From the NCBI GenBank assembly GCA_965153455.1, contig OZ234501.1, positions 6,758,001-6,822,000 on the forward strand: DNA of 64,000 bases, written 5' to 3'. The notes beneath the pieces are model-generated. The model was not told the origin of the DNA. It worked only from the letters and a program-made list of their open reading frames with translations, and did not search any database. The stretch is from Sphagnum compactum (Eukaryota; Bryophyta; Sphagnopsida; Sphagnales). Positions 10,708-21,944 of this stretch are shown piece after piece. The stretch's first letter is position 1. Each line of letters opens with the position of its first letter. Made by a program: the position numbers and the translations under genes.

Positions 10708-11959
10708 TGGTAAAATTCATGACCTATGGAGAGTAGAATCTCATCAGTGATGTGCACAACATGTGCTGTGAAGGCATCATCAATGAATCAACACAACAGG
10801 CAGGCTTCGTGCACAAGGGGCAATTCTCATCAAATTTGGGAAGAATACATTGTGTGGTCAGAAAATACTGGTAACTCCCACATCTTATCCAGTGGATATT
10901 TCTGCCTTGCAGCTCTCTTTCTCTTTCTGTATGTTCTTCCCATGCAAATTTTCCTTCCCTCTTGTCCTCTCTTTGCATTTGTGTACTGCTTTTATATACT
11001 CTTGTTTTGCCATCAATTGTGAGGTGAGACACCACTAAGTGCCACTATTGAAAAGGAATTCCTTGATCAGTGCAGGAAGTGCAACTGCTCTGTGTAGGAA
11101 GCAGCGGTTCATTCTCTACAGCACAAGAATTCCACAGGGTGAGGAATGGTAACCAGGAGTCCCTGTACCCCTTGCTCACCAGAGTTTAGACTCCACTGCT
11201 CTTCCTGCCCACAGATTGAAACTGATTGAAACAAAGGTGGCTGTTGGGAACCAGGGCAATTGTAAGTTTTCTTGCATTCCCCTCTCTTCTATTGCTCTAC
11301 GCACAGTATGAGTGTGTTTGTTTACTAAACTTCTGGCTTATTACTGATGCTCCAGATGTTTGTAACTCTGTTAAGAGATCTTGACTCAAGATTATACCTT
11401 CACTGCTTAATTACCCTGCTGTCATACTAGGACCCAATGACAGTGATATGTTTTTGCAGGTAAGTCTACAAGATTACACAAATCTACTTAAGACATGTGA
11501 GATCTGGAGCAGTAAGAGATGAAACTTGGAGACGGACAAGCAGCAACAAATTGAGTGGTCTTAGAAGTGAGCCAAAAGTGAGAGTGCCAAATGCATGGAT
11601 TCATCACCTTGGCTGTGCTTCCACCTTGAGGAAACAGAAAGATCTTCTCAAAAGTGTTTGTTCCTGCAGGATGTTTGTTTGATGCTTGCAGAAAATATAT
11701 GGCCATGTGAACATGGGACATAGAACTTGTTGGCAGTTTTTGCAGGTGCAATCTTGCAAAATGCTCTGTCACAGAGAAAGGAAAAAAGTGAAGAAAACAG
11801 CTGAGGTTGCTCCTGGCTTGAGGGTGCATACATGTGTAGAAGATGTTTGAGATTGAAACTCATGCAGAAACCAAAGAGAGAATTTCATGCAACATGATCA
11901 AGTCTCTGTCTGTCTGTGTCTGTGCACCAGCTACCAAATTTGGTCTAGTTGTTTGATTT
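10708..11959. other. Region between two DYW relics; no gene recognised
   Basis: Moderately AT-rich sequence, probably including the 3' flank of the PPR gene. I looked for PPR motifs feeding the second DYW relic and could not identify any with confidence. Open frames here are short and have no recognisable domain. Confidence 0.4.
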
Positions 11960-12196
11960 GTGTTCAACTGTAGCAAGAAACTGGTCATTGCATTTGGGCT
12001 CATTAGCAGCACTGCTCCTGCTACTCCACCCTGCATTATCAAGAATGAAGTTTCTTGTTATGTTGTGTTTTCTACACTTCCACCAAGCTCATTGTAAAGC
12101 GAGTAATGAAGTAGAGACAAACCACAGTACAAGGGGATGTCAATTGCTTCCATCACTTTTAGAAATGGTGTTTTGTTCTTGCAGGAATTATTGGCA
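11960..12196 (+). pseudogene. Second, separate DYW-domain relic
   Basis: Pieces of a DYW domain appear in order: CSKKLVIAFGLISSTAPATP with CIIKNEVSC, a CHTSTKLI-like piece, an ARDVNCFHHF-like piece, then CSCRNYW at 12178-12192. It is broken by frameshifts. Its residues differ from the relic at 10.4-10.7 kb (for example LISSTAPATPP against LLVQLL), so it is not a recent copy of that one. It marks the end of another lost PPR-DYW gene or an old duplicated 3' end. Confidence 0.75.
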
Positions 12197-14075
12197 ACTT
12201 CTCTTCTCAATGGTTTTCCCTCCTGGATCAGGTTCTTCTGCTGTAACATCTCAGTATTCTGCAATTGTCCAACAGTCAGTATGTAGTTGCAGTGCCTCAT
12301 GAGAAGAAGTGCATCTTGCAGAAGTTCAGAATGTGTGGTCTTTTTGGCTTCATCAATAAGAAAGATGCTGCACATGTTCTGATAGCAAAACCACTCCATC
12401 TCATGTGCATCTTGTTGCTTCATTTCTACATTTTGTGAGTGGGAGCAACAGATCCTACTTTCTGAGCCTCAAAGCTCAAATTGGAGAAGTAGAGTGGCAT
12501 TGCACTTTTTGATCATTCATGCCCCTCTATGGACTGGTATGAAAGACATCTCAATCTGGTCTTGCATACAGAGAGGTATAAACATAAATCCGGGGTGCGG
12601 GGGGGGGACACAAATTTGCTGATGAACATATGATTTTCTGTTAAGTTCTCAGTGATTTAATCCTAGCTGCCTGTGGAGTTGATATGGACTTCATCTAGAG
12701 CAATGGCTCCAAACATTCAACAACACTCTGTGAGAAGTAGACATAAGAAACACACCCTGACTAATCCACCAGTGGTTGTTGCATATGTTGTTCTTGGGAT
12801 TTGCACAGGTGAGGCTTCACCCTTCCTGAATGACCATTTCCCTAAGTTAGCATGCATTGAATGGCAAAAGAAATCTGAACTTCACGACTAGTCATGGACT
12901 CTACCAGACCCTAGCCCTAATCTTCACATTTTGAAAAGGATGGCTATGGTGTCAAGAATGTTAAAAGTCTTCTGAGGAAACAAAGACAACATTCCTTCAT
13001 AAGTGCCGTACTCTCAAAAGTTTCTTTTTCCATAGACTGAAGTGCAGAGAGGAACATGGCTGTAGGTCTCCTTGATCGAGGTTGCAAATCCATGAAGATG
13101 GAGGGACAACAGGTTAGTTATTTGCTCAATATTTTCTATGCACACAGTATTTAAACTGAACACAATGATGATGCATGGATATCAGAGGAGAAAAACAATA
13201 CTGCATTTTTGTTTTCATACTGACCCCAATACTATGCTCTCCCGTGTTTTTCAATCTTTCTCATGGACCATCTGATTCTGAGAAGAAATAAACACAAGAG
13301 AGCTCAGTGTTTGTATGGATGCTATTCAAGGCAAGCATTTGATACTAACTTCAAATTCTATGCTCAACCTGACAGGCACACAGGTTTTACAATCCATCTC
13401 GTGGTACATCTGATTTTGACAAAAAGAAATATGAGTGAGCTAGCTGCAGGTATGGATGCTGTTCAATTGAAAAGGGGCTAGGGAGATGGAAAAGGATACT
13501 AGCCCTTACCAATGGTGGCAAAATGGCAAATACAATTTCAGTGAGGATGCCAACCTTGATATTCATGTTTTTGGCACAAAACGTTTTTGTTTCTAAAATC
13601 ACTCATTCTGCAAGAAGAATTGACCAATATCAAGGAGCTTTTGTAAATGAGAATCAAACATATCAAAAAACCCATTAAAAGGAATTCTTTTAGTCTCAAA
13701 GTGAATAATCCTTTGTTCCAACCAAAGGGTTTAGGGCTTAAATAAATTCCATGCAAAAATGGCATCTGCAAGGGTTTTGAAGTATATACATTTTCAGTCA
13801 ATGTGCGTATACCTGGACCTTCCAGATCCCATTTCTGTCCAATATAATCACTATACAACTCAATGGAGCTTCTAACAGTGAAGGATCAAGGGGTCAATAA
13901 GCATTTTCTCCCTTGGCATTTTCCATAAATCTTCCATTTCTTATGTTCCAATTGGACAATTATTCCATTGGTGATGAATCCCTCACCAATATGAAAATTA
14001 ACTGATGTGAATTTTGTACATTTCATTTCTATCCAGTATACAAAGAGCATTCGTCCCCCGAAGTCATTTGATCAT
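12197..14075. other. Intergenic region between PPR relics and EXO5
   Basis: No gene is supported. It contains a run of nine G at 12599-12607 and an imperfect direct duplication (13267-13329 and 13406-13467) with matched CATCTGATT, AGAAATA and TATGGATGCT(A/G)TTCAA segments. Part of the right side is probably the 3' UTR of the minus-strand EXO5 gene. Confidence 0.4.
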
Positions 14076-17000
14076 CTACTGGCTACATTTGGTACCAGCT
14101 TCCATTGCTGGACAAATATTAGCGAAAGCACAGTAGCGACATTTCCAGAGCTCCTCCTCAGGAACATATGCTGCCTCCCTCTGGCCATGCCAGTATTCAA
14201 GATGCCACTGTAACCGCAGCTCTAACCACTCTCCTTCAAAGGGGAATTCATCTTGCCCCAGCAGTTTTCTATCTGCTTGCCATTCATATCTGCCAACCAT
14301 TTTATCCACTTTCAATACATTATATCCACAATCAGACATTGGTGGCTGTAAAATATGACAACAGAAAAGAGAGAAAGAATAGCATGTTGAATTGAAACTT
14401 CAGAAGAGTAAGTGACACAGTACCTTAAAAGAAGCAACTCATGGGCTTTAGGGAAAAGGAGGCACTCCTGAGAAAAGAGGGGTACTATATCTTGCAAAGT
14501 TTGCACCTGCATCAGATCCCACTCACAATTGTTATTCATCCATTACTTGACAGAGGCATGGAAAAACTCAAATTGCCAATTCTTCCCTTGCTCTTGCACC
14601 AAATTGCTTGTAGAGATTTGACTTGTTAGTAGACAGAAATGGAGCAACGTACATTAGAACCAATATATAGGTCACCAGCATGTGCCCTGACATCTCCAGA
14701 GAGGCTGTGTAGAGGGTGCAACTTGAAATGGTGAAAGAACAAATCAAAGGGAATGCCAGTGGTGACCAGGTTGTCCCATAGAAGCTTATAGACCATCAAC
14801 TGCATCCTACATGCAGCCACCCACCATGCACACTTGGTGAGAAGCATCCCACTAATCTCCATATTTTGAGCCAACTATCAAAAGTACTACTTACAGTAAT
14901 CTAAACAGCCTAATGTACTACATCATCCAATCTTCCTGATCTACTGTAGCAATATCTGTGAGATTGCAGAGGAAAATCCAGAATAACACTTTGAAGATAA
15001 CATGAGAATAAGAGCGGTCATAGCTTTATGAGTGTCACTAAGTGTAGGACCATCATTTCATCATAACTAGCAGTGATCAGCTGCCAGCACTCACTGATGA
15101 CTTCATCAGCTCCAACAGTGGGTGTAGATAACTTGCCATATTTCAATGCACCAAAATTTCAGGTAAATCATTAGACAAACATTTGCTTCCTGAGTTTCTC
15201 TTGCATTTCCAATGGCAATTGGAAGACTGTATGTTTATGTTGCATTTCCAAAATGGGAAGACTTCGTCATGATGTTGGCTAGCAATCAAGAGACATATTT
15301 AATCAAAAAGTCAATTGTATCCTCATTCAAGTTGAAACAAGCTTGTGACAGTGAATTTCATTTTGTCTTTGCTTGTCCCTGGACAAGCAAGCATCTAAGC
15401 CTAAGGCATAGAGAGTCCTACATAGAGGGTAGAGGTTGGGGCCTCCTGCACTATGAACATTCCTTTATGCACACCAATAAGCACTCCACAAAAATACTTT
15501 GAACAAGTTCCAGCTATATTTTTAAAAATACAACAAGAATGAACACTAGCATAAACTTGTGAGTATCGCTAACAAAGTATCTGTATCCTTCACCTTAACC
15601 ATAAATGGTAGTGACTAGTGGCCATTAATCCCCACTGACTCCATCAGTTCCTGAACCATAACTCTAGATGAGTATATAATAATCTGTTAAAAAATGAGTA
15701 AAATTTTCTTGTGCCCTAAGTTTCTGTCACATTTCCAGAAGCAATAAGAAGACTCAGTCATGATGTCAGATAGCACTCAAGACGCATAGCTAATCAGATG
15801 CTTCTGATCTACAGATCAAGTAGAACTTTAGATGTTTCCACACTTGTACCTTCCATTTCTCTTTTGAGGTTCAGATGGAGGTGTAGGACGATTCCGAGTT
15901 TTGGTGTCAATGAGGAGAGGTCGCTCTACTCCATCATGACTACATAACTGCAGTTCATCAATAATGCCAACTACCCAACAGCCCTGAACCACACCTAACC
16001 TACAGATACACACAAATCACCAACAGTAAGCCCCCTTGTTTGGAAGCACAATCCTGTCAAACAGCTAATAACACAGCATAACCTTATGAATATAGTTATG
16101 GACATACTTGTAGATGTTTGAAAGGGGGAATACAAATTCATGAGCATTATTCAGAAGTACAAGAATCTTAGAAGCAGCTCTGAGATGCTAGAGTAGTAAA
16201 GACTAGAAACATCACCACCATTCAAGAAGTCTGTTATGAGATTCAACATGGCAGACTAAATTAACCCACGAGATTATGAACTGATCATCAAGGCCTGTAT
16301 AGCACAAAGACCAAGAACCCTATCCATGAAGACAAGTTTGATGTAATGTTTAGTGACTTACACAGGCAGTTCACGAGTAAGCCCTTCACTTTGCAATTGC
16401 CTTGCCCCTGTGATGAAATTGAGCAGCCGGATTGCCCACGAGTCTTCTTTAGATAGTACTTCCACCTCCACTCTGGTTACCACCTGCACGAAGAAATCTT
16501 TTATGTATAGAGTAGATCTATAACCAATGCCCATAAAAGAAAATGTACACTATTTTACAAATTGCAAAAAATCAAAATTTCTCACCTCGATTTCAAGCTC
16601 AACATGACGTGCACTGCCAGCCTTCATTGCCTCAGTCTTCTGAGGTTTCCCCCGTGTCATTGAAAACTCAACTTGCTTCTCACACCATTCCTGCACACAT
16701 CTTCACATTCAGTATCATCATCACTTTCAGCAATCCCAATCTTCACTCTGACAAACGAGGACACGGGGAGTAGGGTTTAGGGCATGAGCTGGTGGCAACA
16801 ACAGGGTATGATGAGCAAAGTTGTACCACTGCAATCTCTCTGGAATCCGTCATAGAAAGAAAAGAAGTTCACTCTCTGCTTCATCTTTGTCCCTCTCTAG
16901 CATTTCCTCCACAATGGACTGCAAAGCTCTAGAATCTATGTCAGGGAACACGGGCTCAGATGCAATCCTCTCTATCTTTGCGGCCAAGAGATGTACCAAA

Positions 17001-17674
17001 GCTGTAAGATCAGTGACACAAAGACTCCGGTGGTGGGGCCGATGTGGTTTTGCTTCTCCATCTCCGTTGGCTTGTCTACTAACAGCAACATCTTCTATGT
17101 CACCTATGGTCACTCCTCTAGAGCTTTGAGACGGCTCCTGTGAACAGCCCTCTGATCCAGCAGTTGGCGAAGAAGAAGTTATTGCTTCTGAACTTGCGTG
17201 ATGAGCTCCTTCTTCTACGTTACGTGAATTGCCATCCAAAGTACCGCCGACTTGTTCTTGGTCTTGTCCATCAGCAGGAGAACTATTGTTTGCCTCAACT
17301 GGACAAGGTATAATACATTCTTTAGCTGTAGACAAAGAGCGCTTCTCAATGCACAACAAGCTTGATTTTTCTTCTTCTTCTGCTGTGTCGCGGATCCATA
17401 CGGAAGCATTCTTCCGATGATGATGATGATCATCTAGTCCATCATCGCTAACTAGCTGTCTTTTGGAGGAGCACTGCAACACTCTAGAATCACACGATTC
17501 TCCACCACCACCACGTTTCTTGGTCTGTAATTCGAAAGAATATCCAGCAGCGACAGAAAAGGGGATTTGCAAATAAGCTGCCTCGATTGCTGCCATCTCC
17601 TCATCATCCACATACTCAACTGGAATGTCGCAGGCCACGACCACGCCTCCTCCTCCTACGTTCTTGGTCTCCAT
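14076..17674 (-). CDS. EXO5: Exonuclease V (EXO5/DEM1-like), seven exons
   Basis: Exons on the minus strand: 17674-16997, 16690-16586, 16483-16362, 15999-15850, 14806-14653, 14506-14424, 14289-14076. All introns are GT/AG and phases agree, giving about 501 aa. EXO5 is a PD-(D/E)XK single-strand DNA exonuclease holding a [4Fe-4S] cluster, used in genome or organelle DNA maintenance; plant forms are annotated as chloroplastic. Visible evidence: N-terminal [30 protein letters not shown] spanning exons 1-2 (first cluster Cys); [15 protein letters not shown]; catalytic VVGIIDEL and PLLIDTKTR (acidic plus D-x-K); [12 protein letters not shown] (helix with the conserved Gln and Tyr); C-terminal [12 protein letters not shown], the C-x2-C-x5-C cluster ligands. 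Exon 1 includes a long Ser/Glu-rich, low-complexity stretch between the N-terminal block and the nuclease core. The junction at exons 5-6 was picked among alternatives because GTACGT keeps phase and alignment. Confidence 0.92.
14807..15849 (-). other. EXO5 intron 4 with an internal duplication
   Basis: A 1,043-bp intron, by far the longest of the gene. It contains two diverged direct copies (about 15025-15310 and 15560-15805) that share GTAGTGACTAG/GCAGTGATCAG-like, CACTGA(T/C), TTCATCAG/CCATCAG, TTTCCA and GTCATGATGT segments in the same order. Confidence 0.5.
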
Positions 17675-17910
17675 TTCCTTCTTCTTCTTCTTCTTCCTCT
17701 TCCCCTACTGCTGCCATCAACAAGTGCTCAAAAGACTACTGCAACCATTCAGCTACTGCTGCGACAAACAGAAATTCAACAATCTTCTTTCACTTCTCGC
17801 CATGAAATTCTCCCCGACTGCTCTTCTTCTTCATCGTTCCGCCCACCGCACCCGCATCTCCAAATCCGCGCTCTGATTTCTCAACAACGTTTCCTCAGCA
17901 GACCTGAACT

Positions 17911-18237
17911 TTTAGGGTTTGGTGGACTTGTCTCAGCAATTCTCACAGCTTTAGGGTTTGGCGGACTTGTTTTAGGAATTCGCTCTGTTTTAGGGTTTAG
18001 TGGACTTGTTTTGGTAATTTGCTCCGTTTTTTAGGGTTTGATGGACTTGTCTTTAGGGATTCTCTCTGTTTTAAGGTTTGGCCCGGATTTGTCTATTTTA
18101 GGGTTTGGTGGACTTGTTTTTAGGGATTCTCTCTGGTTTAGGGTTTGGCGGACTTGTTTCCGGGTTGTCTGTTTTAGGGTTGGGTGAACTTGTTTTTAGG
18201 AATTCTCTCTGTTTTAGGGTTTGTCTGTTCTTGTTGC
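17911..18237. repeat. Nine-unit telobox repeat upstream of EXO5
   Basis: TTTAGGG(TTT) motifs (one as TTTAAGG) start at 17911, 17950, 17988, 18030, 18070, 18097, 18137, 18173 and 18213, mostly 36-42 bp apart. Units read about TTTAGGGTTTGGTGGACTTG then TTTTAGGAATTCTCTCTG. On the EXO5 strand these are AAACCCTAAA teloboxes, about 240-560 bp upstream of its ATG. Teloboxes are known plant promoter and 5'-leader elements bound by Myb-type and TRB proteins; a role here is inference. Confidence 0.8.
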
Positions 18238-18239
18238 CC

Positions 18240-19233
18240 AACCTTAGGGTTGCACATTATTGGCCTTTAAGTATGCATCACAGGCGGGCATCAGAAACAG
18301 AATGGATACCCGGCGGTTATCATGGAAGCATAAGCACATCAAACCATGTGCTAATGGGAACAAATTGGGGAACATTGGAGGATTTGGGAACAGATTGAAA
18401 GCATCATTGAAAACCAATTGGAACATGGTGGGAACACCAAAGCCCTCCAAAAAATCACCCCACTGCCTTACCCCCCCCCCCCCCCCCCCTCAAAGCCAAA
18501 ATAATTTGGCCACATTGCTTAGTGGTGTATTTTGGTAAGTTTACTTCTTTTTTTTTTGTGTGTGACAACTTAATTTTCATTTTGCATTTCAGTTTGATGA
18601 GTACTTTGAAAGAATAAATTTCACATGTCACGAGTTGACAAAATTTTGACACAAATGTTAACACCAAAGCATATCATATCAAATTAATAACAAATGAAAG
18701 AAAAGTTTGAACTTCTTACAATTAGTGCAAATTAAGATTTTTTCAATTTTTCATGTTTCATCACACTTCAATCACCACTCTTCAACAACATTTATTTTGG
18801 TGCAATTTTTTTTCAAAATATGAAAAATTAAAATTAAAAGGGAATATTTTGTTGCAATATTCTGATTTTTTTTGGGAAAAAAAATCAGCAAATTTCAGAG
18901 TTTTTTGGTAATCACATTTGAATTTCAAACTCTAATTTTAATTAGAATATCATTTTTAAATTAATTTTCTTACAATTTAGACAACTTCTCTAAAAAACAT
19001 TTTTCAATTCATATCTTTCAACTTTATGTCACATAATGACATTTGCATCAAGACATCTTAAGTTTCCAACTTCAATGACTCTTAATAGCATTTTGTTTTG
19101 AAAATCCCCTTTGACAAATTGTAATTATATTTTTAAATATATGATTTCTCAACTCTTCGTGCCTTGGGTGAATCACACTTACAAGGGTATCACAATTAAA
19201 ACTAAAACCCTTACTTTTCTTGGGGTTTTTAAA

Positions 19234-19297
<64 letters not shown>

Positions 19298-19860
19298 CTA
19301 TCAAATTAAATCAATTTCTTTAATTTCCAAATTTAACATTTTTCAAGTGGCTGTAGCTGGTAAGAGGCTTCAGTCATGAGTCGCGACCAAGGTGAATTAG
19401 GACACACATTGGTACCTTCACATTCTTGAGTAAGGCCTCCTATATAGCTAATAATTATTAAATTTGGTATTAAATTTGGATTTTGATACCTTTATTTAGT
19501 CTAAGGATGGGGATATTTATCATTTTTAGAAACAACCCAAAAACATTTGGGATTTTTATCATGGTATCAATGTAAGTGCTAGTTCACCCAAGGCCTCTTA
19601 AAAGTGTGGTGAAGTACAATGTAGATATTGGTTCACCTTGGCCTTTGTTTAGTAACATGGGTATTTTTTTTATTACATTTTTTTATCTTGCGTGATTCTA
19701 TAATTAATTACCTTTTTTTTTTGGTGGTGAATTTTCGCCATTTTGCTGAATCTTATATATAATTACAAACATGGTGTGCGTGCGTCCGTCTGTCCGTTTT
19801 TACCTTTTCGAAGTTACCTAATTTACCTAAGTTACTTTTTACTGAGCGGCAGTTAGGAAG
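18240..19860. other. AT-rich spacer with homopolymer and microsatellite tracts
   Basis: No gene seen. It includes a run of 19 C at 18471-18489 and a (TA)n tract at 19242-19293 preceded by an A run. The remainder is AT-rich with T runs. Confidence 0.5.
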
Positions 19861-19869
19861 TTACTGAGC

Positions 19870-19995
19870 GGCAGCAGGGGGGGGCAGCAGGGGTGGGGCG
19901 GGCCAGAGGGGGGGGGGGCCAGCAGGGGGGGACGGGCGGGAAAGGACCGGACGGGGGAGTGAAGGGAGGTGTTTTTTTTTTTTTTTTTTTTTTCG
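19870..19995. other. G-rich tract followed by a long T run
   Basis: At 19877-19947 the plus strand has many separated runs of three to ten or more G, enough for several G-quadruplexes. A T run follows (about 19971-19993). The sequence TTACTGAGCGGCAG is duplicated just before it (near 19840 and 19860). Function unknown. Confidence 0.6.
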
Positions 19996-20139
19996 TTTTT
20001 TTTGGGTCCTCCCTCCTTTTCTTGGGGGTGGCTGGAGTGGCGTAGCCACGGGTTACCAACCACTCGTATTTTTTAAAGGGCAGATTCTGTGGCAGATTTT
20101 TTGTTCTAAGCAAAATCGCCTGAAGAGATTTCTGGTAGA

Positions 20140-20460
20140 ATGTGTTGGTACTTGTTGACAAGCGCTTGAGTGAAGCAGGGAGCAATAGCAAACGTTGGAG
20201 TGCGCGAAAAACAAAGGACAAAAAAGCAGCAGTGGAGCTGCAGAAGCGAGCAGGGGGCGCGAAGAGCAGCAACCACGAAGCTCGCTCGCCCTCCTCGTCC
20301 ATCGCGTCCCCGGTGCTGCTTGCTCCTGGCGACCTGACAACAGTAGCGGTGACGGGCCCCAGCAGCCGGGAGAGCAGGGCAGCCAAAGTGGCAATCTTCC
20401 TTCTTCGTCGACGACGACGACGCGGGCCCAGTAACCAAAACCTCACAAGAAACAACTAGC
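20140..20460. other. GC-rich block of unknown nature
   Basis: A GC-rich island with frames open on both strands, rich in Ser, Arg and Pro from CAG and CGA repeats. It might be a 5' leader or a captured gene fragment, but I recognise no domain. A run of CGACGACGACGACG lies near 20410. Confidence 0.3.
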
Positions 20461-20464
20461 GACA

Positions 20465-21100
20465 GGTTTGCGTTGATTAGGGTTTAAGTTTTTTAGGTTT
20501 TGAGGAATTTAGGGCTTCAAGACTTCGGGGTTTCAATATTTTGAGCGTTTGAAGTTCTTAGGATTCCATACATCTGAGACTTTCAAGATTTTAGGATTTC
20601 AAGATTTGTAATGTTTTGTTGAAGATTTTAGGGTTTTATTATTATGACAGTTTCAAGATTTTGAACGTCTGAAGATTTTAGGGAGGGTTTTTTTTTTTTT
20701 TTGGGGGGGAAGTTTTTGAGGGTTTTATACTTATGACGGTTTCAAAATTTTAGGGTTCAGTATTTGTAGCGTTCGAAGATTTTAAGGTGTTACAAATCTT
20801 AGGGTACTAAACTTTTAGGGTTTCCAAAAATAGACTTTGAAGATTTTAGGCCTTTAAAACCAAGAGGAATTCAAGATCTTTAAGGTTTGGAGTTTAGGGT
20901 TTCAAATTCTACTATTTTTGAAGATTTCTAAAGTCTTTAAGAACTTGAAGTTTCAAGATTTTCAAGTTTTATAAGTAGGCAACATGTGGTTTTAAGGGCT
21001 TCAAAGTTTCAAATTTTATAATGATAGAAGATTTTAGGGTTTTCAAAATAAACTAAAGATTTCAATGTTTTAGTGTATTAAAAGACATTGATTTAGGGTT
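20465..21100. repeat. Degenerate TTTTAGGGTTTCAAGA-type repeat region
   Basis: Loose repetition of GATTTTAGG(G) and TTTCAAGATT words across about 600 bp, directly before the decayed LINE ORF1. It resembles telomere-like (TTTAGGG) satellite decay or an element 5' UTR. Period and boundaries are too irregular to define. Confidence 0.5.
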
Positions 21101-21202
21101 TAAGATTTGAAGAACTTCGCGATAGCGCTCACTGCCACATCGCTGTTATGTCTTTTCATTGTAACGTCAGACATTTTCACGTTGAAAAAGGACACTGCCA
21201 AG

Positions 21203-21940
21203 ATGCACTGTAACAACGCCAAGCTCAACGTCCCAGACTATGCACCCCTAGCGGTCTACCAAGCAGCCCTGATCATGGGCCTTAAGACCAACAGCTCACA
21301 TGTTGACGCGCGACTATCCAAGATGGAGGCGGCCATCGCGAACATTGCGTCTCTCGCGGCCGCTGGCAACCTTGTGGTCAACCAGCTGATGGAGCGCGAG
21401 GCGGCTCCGGCTGTGTTTGTGGAGGAGACCAAGTGGACCATGGTGATGGCCAAGAACATGCGCCAGGTGGTCAGCTAGGCTATGGAGACCCTGGCCGATG
21501 CACCCAAACAAGAGAAGTGCAAGCTAAACTTGCGCCTCACGGGCTTCGAGGCCAAGGAGGCTGATACCAAGAAGGAATTGGTGTAGCGGCTCAACATAGA
21601 GCTGTTGCAGGGCCAAATGAGGCTATGCGCCAAGGTTGTCGCCATGCGGTAACGGCCTGCGACTGCGCGGGCCTCCGCCCTAGCAGTAGGCGCGTGCCCC
21701 GGCGCGGTGCTACTCAAGTTCGCAACGAGCGAGGACCGCCAGGCCGTGCTCCAAGGGCGCAAGGGCCTGGCAGGGACCAAGTTAGGTCTGGACAAAGACG
21801 TCACGCTCACACAACAAGCGCATAAGTCAGAGATGTGGCCACTATTTAAGGAGGCCAAGGCGATAAACAAGCGCACCTTTTGGCGCACAGCCGAATTCTT
21901 TGTCGACGACACTCAAATTTGCCCACCCTCCTCTATCTAA
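21203..21940 (+). pseudogene. Decayed LINE ORF1 (first LINE)
   Basis: From ATG 21203 the frame gives MHCNNAKLNVPDYAPLAVYQ, a coiled-coil-like stretch (LSKMEAAIANIASLAAAGN), and then an RRM/transposase-22-like part (CKLNLRLTGFEAKEADTKKE and VLLKFATSEDRQAVL), ending ICPPSSI. Two in-frame TAGs (after RQVVS and after KKELV) sit where CAG codons fit, and a frameshift lies at about 21650-21700. This is the nucleic-acid-binding ORF of an L1-like element, now dead. It is much richer in GC than its flanks. Confidence 0.7.
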
Positions 21941-21944
21941 GGGT

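Noticed and set aside
19853-20455. A 200-residue minus-strand frame rich in Lys and Pro
   Set aside because: It is a translation of the T run and G-rich tract. The T run was also considered as a retrogene poly(A) tail, but no parent gene is recognisable.
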